From positions 11,175,001 to 11,239,000 of the forward strand of contig NC_082611.1 in NCBI RefSeq assembly GCF_030936135.1: DNA of 64,000 bases, written 5' to 3'. Each line of letters begins with the position of its first letter. The first letter of the stretch is position 1. Below, in pieces: positions 1 to 12,600 of this stretch. The DNA comes from Gavia stellata. Taxonomy: Eukaryota; Chordata; Aves; Gaviiformes; Gaviidae. The notes beneath the pieces are model-generated. The model worked only from the letters and a program-made list of their open reading frames with translations. It was not told where the DNA came from and did no database searches. The translations under genes were made by a program, and so were the position numbers.

Positions 1-176
1 CTCCCTGTAGATTTTAAAGAAAAAAAGAAAATATTATTTGTTTCTATTTTTCTGTAAAATGGAAATAATACTAACTAATCTGCAGAAGGTTATGGAAAAC
101 AAACATTTGAAAAACAGTTTGGAGATTAAAAAACAAAACAAACCAGAAAACCCCAACAAACCAAAAAAACTCCAAC

Positions 177-239
177 AAACTAATAAAGGCTATGCCTGTA
201 AAGATATTAAGAAACTAATAAAAGCTATGCCTGTAAAGA
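177..239 (+). repeat. Two-copy tandem repeat, 35-base period
   Basis: A 28-base unit (177-204) recurs at 212-239 with one mismatch; the shared core is GCTATGCCTGTAAAGA. It lies in the PDXDC1 intron before exon 611-757. Confidence 0.8.
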
Positions 240-610
240 CATGTAAAGTCTCCTGAGTTTTCTCTGCATGAGGAGAGAAAGGTATGTGTTTAATGCACTT
301 TAAAGTCCCAATGCAGATAAGGTGCTAAGGTCCAACTCATGCTAGCTGATTGCCTAAAGAAGCAGCTGAGGTGTTATCGTAAGCAGCTAGGCCAAGTGAA
401 GTGCAAGTACTTTTGTCTGCACTGGAATTTCAGTAGGTAATACACCATGGCAGGAAGGTGACTGTGGTATACTGTATGTCTCTCTGCTAAATATTTAAAA
501 TTGCATGTCAATAAATTCTGCCACTCTACATCTAAAAATACGCAAACCTAGAATTACTGTAATGTTCATGGCTTGTACTTAGTTGGCAGTTACTCTGTTC
601 TGGCTTGCAG

Positions 611-3600
611 AGTTCAAAACGTTGGTGAACAGGGTCACATGGCTCTACTGGGACATAGTTTGGCTGCTTATATATCAGTGCTGGACAGGGAAAGACTGAG
701 AAAACTTACAACAAGGATCCTTTCTGATACTACTCTCTGGCTCTGCAGGCTTTTCAGGTGAGTCACTGTTAACTTATGTGTGACTAGGTAGTGATAATTG
801 TTTAAAAATATGTGTGACTGGACTGAGGATGTCAACAAAAGAAACGAGTATGCCACAAACTTACAAATACTCTTTGAAAGGTCTGAAACACATTGCATAA
901 TTTAAAAGAAAAAAAAAGAGAGACTGCTTGTTGAATGGCAGAAACTTATTACTAACATGGTTGCCATAAAAAAATCTTTTTATAAGGATTTATAAGGGCT
1001 ATGTGGTGGAGCTAAGGGCCAAAGTACAGTTGCATACATATAGTTGGTCAAACGTTTAACTAAATTCTTGTTTCTTGAGGCATATGCTATGTTGCTGAGG
1101 CTTGGGGTACTTCATATTTTTAAAAGATGTTTTCAGTTAACTTCTCCTTTGCTTTTCCTGGATCTAGGGTTTTTTCAGTATGGTAGGTGACAATACTGAA
1201 ATTTACAGTACAGTGAAATCTTTCATAAATGTCTGTTTCATCATGTAGCATAGATATCTTAAACTTTCACAAGAGAAGAAGAATGGAAATCAGCTGTGTT
1301 GGGGATGTTGGAGTTGCGGGGTGGGTGGGGGGTGGGTGGGTGGGATTCACTGATTAGAAATTCCTTTTTTGTCTTCCTGAAGCAAAAAAAACCCAAACAC
1401 TTTCTCCCTGTCATGATACTTTCGGAAAATCTTGCCATTACTGGGGAAAAGATTTATTTTTTTTTTAGCGCAGTGCAAGATGAAATGGTAAAAATATAAC
1501 TGAAATTAACTCAAATTTAGTAGTTAGAATGACAAAGGCAGCTTCTTACATTGATGGGCTCACCTCGATCATAGTTATTTTATAAATTCAATTATTATCT
1601 TTATCTGTCTTTGACTTAAAGATGTTGAAACCTTTGTGCAATGGTGAAATTTGAGAATTTGCAGGTAATCCAGCTATTTTGACAAATGTATGTGTATATA
1701 GAGAGTGTGTCAGTAATGTTTCTAAATGGCGTGGCTAACAAAAAGAAATATTCCTGTTTTGAAACAAATATTCAATAACATTGTGATTTTTGTGATTAAC
1801 GCTGGGTATCTGTTGGACTGTGGTCCCCAAAGTTTTGTGACCCATAGGCAACAGCACTGAATAAATACTGTGCTGTGAACTGCTTCATACTTCTTGACAT
1901 TTGTGTGGCTGTGAGCCACACTAGAGGAATTTCCCTTTGCCCATGTTAGATCACAGAACTGTTGTGTAAAGGTGAAGTAAATGTTTGCATGTGGGTCTTT
2001 CTGGAGTTTGACTCTGGAATACTCAGCAGCATTTGTGTACCAGATAGTCTGTGATAACCTAAGATGTTTCAGGGCCTTTATGTAAATTTGTTGATAAATG
2101 CCACTCTTAAATTGTGCAAGGCCACTGACTTATGTGTTGCACAAAAATGCTAGAAGAAAAATCTAGCTTGCAAGTTGCTTAATAAATTGATATACCTACT
2201 ACTGTCACTGTTGCTGTTTCCTTTTCTGTAGTTAAGACAGCTGAGGGATTGCCCTCAATGTGGAACACTCATACCTTATCTCTTCTTTGCTTACTTTGCT
2301 CCCGTTTCTTGACTATAAATGTTAATGTGCTGATCTGAGTTTGATTCTTAGAAGGGTTAAAAACGGTGGGGGAAGAGCAGACACACATCCCCACACCCCC
2401 ACGAGCCTGAAGGAAACAAGCCTAATAAATCAGATTGAAGGCAAAATAGCCATAAAATCATTAAAATATTCCTGGGGAAAAATATACTTCATTTCTGTAA
2501 CTCATGTATTTAAAACATCTGGAAAACTGTCTTGCAGTGTGCTCAATAGATTGTACTAAATTGTGGTCTTCTTTTCAAACTCTCTAAAATACAAATGACA
2601 TCAGTAATTTTGTGTATTACAAAATATCTTGATTTGTGATTTAATTATAAAGTTTGCAAGTTTCTGCCCATTTACCTTACTTCATGTGTCTCATTCCAAT
2701 TTTACTAACTTAACTTAAAGAATGTCAGGTTGCATTCTTTTTAAAATTAACAGTCCAGAATTTACATATTTATTAAAACCAGATGAAGCCTTTCCTGCCC
2801 CGCTCTGCTCTTAGTAAGCAAGGTTTTGAACTCTGTAAAGGCAATCCTTAGGAACCCAGATGTTTTTTTCTTTCTTACTTTATCTCTGAGTCTAAATGAA
2901 AATATATACTAGGCTTCCCACATTGTTGATCTCAGCCTGTCTCATCAAAGTTTCCTTCTACGCTGTCCTGGGAAAATAGAAGATTTTTTTAATCTGTCGT
3001 CTTTGTCCACTTGTGAGCTCCTTTGGTCAGTGTTATTTTAGTCACTGAATTGGCTATTGGTTTTGGTGGTCATATTTACTCGGCTTTTCTTGCAGGTATG
3101 AAAATGGATCAGCGTATTATCATGAAGATGATCGTGAAGGTCTCCTAAAAATCTGTCGACTTGTTATTCACACACGCTATGAAGATTATACAATAGAGGG
3201 ATTTAATGTGCTATATACTAAGCAGCCTGTCATATACATTAGTTCTGCAGCTAGAACAGGCTTGGGCCAAGCTCTCTGCAGTCAGGTAAAGTAAATCAGT
3301 TGGGGTTTTAGCTACAGGTAGAACCTACCTGGCTTCGTATTGCCTACTTGAAATTTAGATTTTAAAAATATATTCAGAATTTTCCTGCAAGAGACTGGTG
3401 CTTGCAGTACAGTCTGGTTACGCTACTGGCAGCAGTCTTGTAAACTGGTCGGGGATAGTGAAAGTTTTCCTTTAGATACATGTGTCTGCCTGGAACTTCC
3501 GCTGCTAGAATTGAAGCTTCTTTGAGATCTTTCCCAATGCTACTGTGTTGACTGAATACATGTATCCCCAAGCAAGCTGAGCAGGCTCTCTCTGCAGCTG

Positions 3601-6600
3601 TCCTGTTCCTTTCACACATTTGCTTGATCAGTGTTCCTCATGAGCAGATTCCCTTCACTGTCGTCTCTTCTTTGCCTTTCTGTGGACATAATAGATTTTT
3701 ATAGCTTATAAAATTATATACATTTCTAAGACTTAGGATGATGTGTCTTGCCTGTTGAAACACAGTATGAAAAGGGGCATTTTGAAGAATGAGGACTGAG
3801 CTTTGGCCTCAAAAAAGTTGATTTTTAGGAAAAGCATAACTTTGGTGATTTTGAAAACTTACTTATTTTTCATCATGGTAGAAACAATAGCAATGTGACT
3901 AAACAGCAACACAACAGGGAGTGGGAGGGGAAGGGAGTCTGAGGTGAAACCATACTTTGATGCCAGCCAAATATCTGCAAGCTAGTAATACAAAAATGTT
4001 ACACGGTGTGTCAGTATTGCTTTATTAATTGTAATTTCCAGCATAATTATAAAACATAGGCAAAGGAAGCAAGGTCCATACTGGGAGTAACCTAAATAAC
4101 TGTAGTGGACCATACGTTTAAATTAAAATAATTTGTCTGGAAAAAATATTTTCAGGATGCATATACAGTCTGTGTTTTGCAGCAACGATACAGTAGGAGG
4201 AAGAGAAATTTTGTGGATGTTTCCAGTGAAAGGATCCTACGTGCTAACTTTTTTTTTAAACAAGTGATTGTTTCTAGATTGCATTGTGCTTTACATAAAC
4301 TGTTGGTCATGGTGAAAAAGACCCGAGCCCAAACATACTGGATTTCCAAACGCTGAGTTAATGCGAAATTTCTACTGAATGATGTCCCTGTACTCTTATT
4401 TTCAATAAACATTACCCTTTTTTTAAAGGAAAACAGTTGAAGGAGAAGTAGGCTGTGCTGATCCCATCTCAGAAAGTCTTGTTTAGAATAGCAAGATTAC
4501 CCCCACAACCCAGCGCTTAAAAGAAACTAGTTTTTTCTTAATTATGTTTAAAATTTATTGTTTTTGCCAAGTATTTATTTGCATGAATGTTTGTAGACTT
4601 AAATGAGCTAATTGAGGCCATATACAGACTTTCCTATTGCATACCTAACATTCAGTGCACAAGTGATATTTTTCACAGAATCATTATGGTTGGAAAAGAC
4701 CTGTAAGATCATCAAGTCCAACCATTAACCCAACACCACCGTGCGCACTAAACCATGTCCCGCAGTGCCACGTCTACACGTTTTTTTTTAACGCCTCCAG
4801 TGATGGTGACTCCATCAAACTTGAACATGTTTTCAAACTTCACATGCACTGAAATGAAGAGTCAAGGTCTTAGGACCTTTGTTTTTCAAGTCTTTGGAGA
4901 AGGCAGGCAGAAGTACTACTAACAGGTTAAAAATGTAGACTGCAGAGAAATAAAAATGGTATCATAGATGTAACTTGTCTCAGCCAAAATGACTTTGGAA
5001 GTAGGTGGTAAAAGTTTATTGGAATAAGTTGTTGTCTTTGGTAGGTCAAGTGTTGCATGTAGTTATTGATCAAAACTTCTTAATGTAAGAAATACTGCTA
5101 ACAATCAGTATTTTGGGAGTCTTTTGCTTCTGAGTATGGAGTAGATTCTGCTAATAACACTGGTGCCTTATCTTTTGTTTACAAGGTAACCTGTCCACAT
5201 TAGGTGATCGCTGAACTTGAAAGTGATAGCATTTTATCTTAGATTTTGAGAAGTAGCGTATATTGTAGAGCAGACAACTGGAACTGAGTAATCATACATT
5301 AATTCAATTTTTGTTAAATGAAAGGATAAAAACAAAGTAGTCTGTAAATGTCATTTTCTTAATTTGCTGAACCTTCTGTTCAGTGATGACTATGATCAAC
5401 TAGATTTCACTTGTCTAATGATCTTCCAAGTTAAAGATCAAAATGTAAGAGACGTTGATTCCCCATCTCCCCTTCATGTTAATGATGCAAAAGTTATCTG
5501 GAATTTGCCTCCATATCAAAGGAAGAACTTCAGACTTACCAGCAGGAATAGTCAGCTGAGCTGGATGATCAAAGTAGGCAGATTGCTCTCTACTCAGTAG
5601 TAAAGTGACTGTCAACCTCCAGTGGAACATGGCCCATGCACGAAGCACACATTTGCTTAAAGGATGTATTAATTGCAGGGGTTGTCAAGAAAAAGAGGAT
5701 TGAGGTTAGGGTGTTGTACAGGGCATGGGTATCTCATTAGAAAAACTGAGTGCAGTTGATGTGCTAACTGGAAGTTGACTGTTTTTTTTTTTTTTTTCAA
5801 TTTCTCCTGTGCTTTCTTTTCTCTGCTATTGATTTGATCATAAGTTTTTGCAGGAACCTTACTTTATAATGTAATATCCAGCTTTTTATTGTCATGTTTA
5901 CTATTTTTTGTGTCACTCTTTATATTTCTGTGAACGCTTGAAATGAATATGTCTCGGTTGTTGAAATTCCATCATTTTTATTGCAGCTAGGATTACCCCT
6001 TTCTTGCATGTGCCGTGTGCCTTGTAACACTATGTTTGGATCTCAACACCAAATGGTAAGTTTGTCTTCCTTAAGAGCTCTTTTGTTTTTGTTTTCATGA
6101 AAAGCCTCATTAAATGAATGTCAAGTATGTTGTTGGGAAAAGCTTATTAATGTATTTACTTTTCCAACCTCTAAGTCTTCTGTGTTATAGCTGTACAAAT
6201 TGCAGATTGAAATCTCCTAAAAAGCCAGCAGCTTGTATCTTGGTTTGTCATTTGCAAGGTATTTTTAATGGCGCATAGTAAGGCGCTTTTTAGTCCAAGA
6301 TTTCTAGAATACATGTAGTCAGATGTACATTTACAAACTATATCATGTATTCGTGTTGTATTTTTCAGAAATGCTTTATCTGACCTTCAGGTTATTTTAC
6401 CTTTGAGAAGAAGAAACTGCAAGCCACAAAGACATTAAGAATGTCTTCCAGAACTTCAGGATGCTGTCCATTTTCACTTTTAATGCATTTTTCCAGTTCA
6501 GCAGAAACAATTCTGTATTGTTTGACAAACATATTTTTTTTATAAATACGTATCTTTTTCTTATTGGTAACAGGATGTTGCTTTGTTGGACAGAGTGATT

Positions 6601-9600
6601 AAAGATGATGTTGAGTCTGGAAAACTGCCTTTGTTGCTTGTGGCCAATGCTGGTAAGTGCTATGGACAAACAATAACAAAAAAAGCATGCTATTTCATGA
6701 ATATATATAAAATCCAAAATAAAAATATATTTTCTTTAAACAGCTCAGTGGTTGCATGTCAAGAAATATCAGGAAATATCTTAATGACCACACAATTATT
6801 ATCTCTCTAGAGGGGTTTTTGTTTAACTGATTTGAAGTTGGATTGTACTGCTACAGTTCTGCTTATGTCGGTTGATATATTACTATGACTAGAACTTACT
6901 TTAGTGATTGCAACTGTCTTGTTGAAAATCAGTTTCACATTAACACTTCGGAATTTTTTGATGGATGTGCCATCAACATTAGCTTTAAAAATTGCATTTT
7001 TCTTCTAGTTAATTAAACAGAACTACTCATGAACAAAATTTGTTTTAAGCACAAATGAAGGAGATGACTGTTACTTGCTTTGGACTTGGCAAAATATCCC
7101 AGATGTTAATTTTGGTTTAGTTTCCTGTAGTTGAGGTCATACTTTGAACATATTAAAAATGTCTGCGTTTCTTATCTGAAGCTGCTGAGTCTTTTAGTGC
7201 CTAGGACATCTAATTTTCTAAGTATTTTTAACATATATTGACAAGTAAAGCAAATATCTTTATTTTTTTGTCTAGAATTCCAATTGCTTATAAGTCACGA
7301 TGAACCAAATACGAATATTGTGTAGTGGGCTCTTTTTAAACATCCTCTTTCCTGCTCTTGTGTGACTTTGTTGACAACAGCACAAGAGGTCCTTTTAGGT
7401 AGAGTCCTAGTTTGCATTCTTATCTTTTGTCATTGCCATTTTTCCTTTTCAACAAAGGGACGCCAGGTGCTGGGCACACAGATAAACTTGGCCGACTGAA
7501 GGAACTTTGTGAGCAGTATAATATGTGGCTCCATGTAGAAGGGTATGAAATTTGAAATTTATTTCTGTATAACTATATTAATTAAAAAGTCTAACTAATG
7601 GACAGCACATAATTTTACAGCTAACCAGCTAGTAGAAAGCCATAGGACCATCTTTATTTTTGTCATATTAAGTGTTTTATATGATTATAATTTTGTCACT
7701 GTATGAGATATAGATTACTTTACATATACAGGAATAATTAATTGGAGTGGTTATTTCAGCATAGGTTAGTGGTTACTTACATGGTAATCTTATCTGCCCT
7801 TGCTTTGAAGAGCTTGAAATACGAATAAAAAGACCTTATAGGACAAGTCAGAGGAGGCATTATACAGTGATTATTGAGAATGAGAAAGGAGAATGAAATG
7901 AGTGTGGAAGAGGTGACACTTTAATGAAGGTTGTCAAGAAGACTGCTGCAAGTGCAGTGTGCAACATAACTGGGAGGAGGATTAAACCAAGAGGAAAAGA
8001 AATTCCAAGAACTTAAACAATGTTAATGAAGACTCCAGTGCTCTAAGATTATTTTTTTTGAGCCTGGAGTAGAGACTTTGTTTCTCCTGATATTTCATTG
8101 TATAGTGTTATATTTGCATTCTATTTATTTCTGATACCAAATTGATGCAGAATTATGGGTAGGACTTTGGGGAATGATTTCCCCAAAGGTTGCACTGAAA
8201 CATTTTAGATTGAAAAGGATTTTTACTTTTGGGTTTTCAATCTTGGAATACCAAGTAGCAACATCTTCTGCATTGTTAATGAAAAATGTACAAACAAAAA
8301 TTACCTCTCTTTACACATCAACATGAAATATTTAAACTGAAGATTAAAATGCTATCTCTTAATACATATTTAATATGTGCTAAAACCACTTTTCTTTTTC
8401 TAGTGTGAATTTGGCAACTTTGGCTTTGGGTTATGTCTCCTCTTCTGTAGTGGTATGTTTTACTATATCTAGAAACTTAATAATGTGCTCTAGATTTTAA
8501 GGTCATGATCTAATAAAAATACATATGGCTTATATTCTGCTTATTGTAATAAACTTCAGGCTGCTACAAAATGTGACAGCATGACGCTTACTCTGGGTTC
8601 CTGGCTGGGTCTCCCAGCTGTACCTGCAGTGACACTCTACAGACATGAGGATCCATCTTTGGTATGTTCAACTTCTCAGTCATTGTTCTCAAGATCTTGA
8701 AATTTTAATTTTGATCATGGTGTAGTGTCTTGTTCTTCATAAACATCTAAATTATAATTTGCAAAAGCTCCCCTATTTAAGCTGTGATATATTCCATAAG
8801 CTGGCAAAAATGGAATAATTGAAGAGAGGTTAATAGTGGTTTGTTTACTGTTTGTTTTCCTCTTTAGTCTTTAGCAGCTGGGCTGACATCGAGTCAGCCT
8901 GTAGAGAAGCTCCGTGCCCTGCCACTGTGGCTCTCCTTGCAGTACCTGGGCCACGATGGGATTGTGGAGAGGATAAAGCATGCCTCACAACTAGTAAGCG
9001 ACAGCTTGTTGGCACATTGTTTATGGATACTTTGAGTATGGGTCGGAGACTGTTCCTAAGAATCCTCACCATCTGACTTAACAGTTTGAGTCTCCAAGCA
9101 GAAACAAAGTTCAGATAGCAGTGATAGTACAAGCGATGTCCAGATGGCTATCACAGAGCACCGTTATACTTAGGAATGTTTTTATAATAGCTGTTAAGAC
9201 ATCTTTTTGATTATTGTGATGCATTGTAGAAGAGTCAACTAAAAATACTGCAGCCATTGACAGTATAGCATATTGGTTCATATTGTGTTACAAACAAATT
9301 ATGAAAGCAGAGTAAAGTGTTTGAGGGAGGGATGTGCTTTTACTATTAGATTGTGTATTTTATTAGGTTTTTTTAATGGGAAATAGTTGATCTTTGGTCT
9401 TTCTAAACAGTGAAGTAACATAATGACTTTTTTTGTCACTTCTCTATTTTAACTATTTTGCTTGAAACCTGTTCAGAGAAAGATTTTATTTTCCTACTCC
9501 ACTTGGCATCATATTGATTTAAGTAATAGTAAATTATAAATGCCTGCCAAAAGACTTCAAAACATTTCTTCAGATACAGTGTCAAGTGCACTATTTTTGA

Positions 9601-12600
9601 AGTTGAGTCCTTGCCCTAGTAAAAATTAAGGTCCAATATAATGTGTTAGTTAAAAAATGCATTGTTTATGTGCGAAACCTTTTTCCTTAAAGGTACAGCA
9701 CTTATAAAAAATTCAAAGAAGGGTAAAATGGCAATGGAAAGTTTCTGTAATGGTTAGTGAAGAAACTATTGGCAGGAAAGACCTAAAAGAGTGACAAAGT
9801 ATCATTAGTCATTAAGATTTTGTGGCATCTGAGATTTGATCTTAGCTTTTATAATAGTCTATTAATAGTCTTAAACCACAATGTAAGAATGTCTTTTCTG
9901 ATGAAAATAATTTAGAAAGCCATCATAACCAGTTGCTATGGTAGCTTGGAGAAAATTAATTGTTCTGCTACACACTGTGCTTTAGTTAGTCAAGGGAGTT
10001 GTAGTATCTCTGGAACTTTGTCAACAAATACACCAAGACTTTATTTTAATAAAAATCACTTTGTAGTCAGTGTTTTACTAAAACCAGAAAATATTTTTCT
10101 ATTGCATTCTAAATTTACAAATAAGAACTGGATGAATCTTTGACGCATCGTAGGGGTTTGTTCGGAAATAGAAATGATGGTAGTGACTATTTAATGTTTT
10201 TCAGAATAATTTTCAACTTCTAAAACTGTGTGTTTGTCTCTTCCTTTTGTTTCCCTTCTGCTGTGGTCTTTTAGAGTCAAAGGTTGCTGGAAAACTTGAA
10301 AAACCTGGATTTCATTAAAACTTCGGTACAGTCTACATTTAATACTTTGGCTGTATAGCTTAGTCTTTGCTTGTTAAATGATAAGAATAACTTTGATTAA
10401 AAATTATTTTAAAATATTACTTAAATCATAGCCATTGTTTTGAAGATGCGTAGTATCTTTCTAATTAAGTTCTGGTGTTCAATTAAATTGTGTGGCTTGG
10501 TTGTGTGTGACCTCTAGACTGTATTTGTTCCATTGCTGTGTACTCATGCACTCAGTGGAGCTGACAGAATAATATCCAGAAATTGTTTCCAGAGGTTGAT
10601 TTAATTCCATTTAAAACCTGGATTTGTTCAGTAATACATTTATGAAACCAGTTTCCATAAGCCTAATACATTCTGGCAGCATCTTACCCTGCTGCTGAGA
10701 TGATATTGTGAACCTTGTGAAATTGTACACAAAAATTATCCCAGCTGAGGTTTTTACATCAGAAATAGTTTTAGAAATTGCATGTAATGTATTCATCCAA
10801 AATTCAGTTTCTGTGAGCTGTCCTGTTCAAGAGGGTTTGGTGGTTTTACTTCCCCCCCCTCCCCCCAATTTTGACGCTTGATGTGTAGAAAATATATTGA
10901 GCTTAGTTTTCTGGGGCAAAAGATAATTCATGGATCATTCTGAGTGACAACAACCATTTTTGTAAAAAGTATTTTTCCAAGAGTATTAGTGGCCTTGGGA
11001 GTTCAAGTTACCATAGCACTTCCCCCTTCTACTTAAATAAATCTTGCATTTTTAGGATTGTGAAATGTAGTCTCAGATTGCCTCCAGAAGTTGCCCAGTC
11101 CATTTCTCCTATCCCCAAAGCAGGTTCAATTATAAAGTTGTTATTCCTGCTGAAACTTTCTTGATGTTCTCCAATGATTCTGGGGTGATTTCCAAGAGAA
11201 TTATTTTTAATGTTAATATCTGAAAATACTTAAAGCTAAATAAACTATTTAATACAGTGTATTTGCTGATGAATATGCTTAGGTTTCTTGCTTTATAGTG
11301 CCTAAATTTTAATTGTGCATACGTTAAATCAATACAATTCTGCTTTAACTGAATAGTGGTTTACTTTCCTGTGTTTACAGATATGTTTACTTACACCCCT
11401 AGAGTTAACTTCTAATACTGAAATAGTGTGAACTTTGTTACTGCTGTCAAAACAAAATTATCTGCTTTTTTTACCAGTCTAAGGAATTATACACAGTGTT
11501 AAATCTTTAAAAAAATATGTGAAAATATATTTAATTTTTTTTTTTAAGGTTGAAGATGAACTGAGTTCACCAGTGGTGGTTTTCAAGTTCTTCCGGGAAT
11601 ATTCAAATAGAGGTATGTGACTTATTTAAAAACAAAACCAAAAAAACTCTCTTTATAGTCTTTTAAACTACTAAGTCGTAAAATGAATTTGATGAGGTAA
11701 ATGTTATGTAGTGCACTTCTCTTGTGTAACATGCTTTTAAAAAGGTTGTGAATGCTGATCGTAATCTAGTGATAGAATCCATACATGCAGTAGCTTCTTT
11801 TTTTACGTAGACTGCAGTGTTTTAAATTTTCAAACAAGTTATTTTCTGCCTTCTTGAGTGAGGAGAAATTTGCATATGATTTTGATCTTGAGAGGAGGTG
11901 ATGGAAGTCTCTCATAAGCTGCAAGCTGTGTTTGAGTGTAGTGATGGGGGAAGATCTTGGTTTTGTTCCTTTTAAATTTTTAGTGGCTAGTTGCAAGAAC
12001 GATGTTTTACTGATTACACTTGCTGTTGCAATAGTTTTTAAAATAGTGGAATGCATTAGGAACAGCTCTGGAAATACTGTTGTGGGTATACAGTAGCAAC
12101 GCCACATGTGGCTCTGAGCAGAACATCCTTACTTAGACATGGTCTCTGAGAAAGGATTTTTGTCCTCTCAGTTACAACAGAGGATGTTGTGCTGTTTGTA
12201 TGTGCGCACTCTGAAGGTGGGGACACATCCAGCTGAGATGAGGCAAAAGACTGCCAGAAAACTTTGTAGATTAGTTATGAGTGATTTTTGTCTGTGGATT
12301 TTTTGTGTTGGACATGGAGGAGGATTGGTTTTGGTTTTAATCTAATTAGTGGTTGCACTCACAAAGTAAACCTATTCAATTCAGGTCCAATGACTTGGTG
12401 GATTGCTTTGTACATTGATGCGTTTATTTGAAAAGCTTTACTAGGGAGAAGTCACCCACTTGAATTATAAGGTTGTAAGATGTTTGGCCATTTCTGCATG
12501 TTTTACGTGTATAATGGACTCTTAAATCCTTATTGTGTGATTTAAAACAGAAAGTAATCATTAAAACTTGATTTAAAAAAAAAAGTGCCTGTATACTCAA

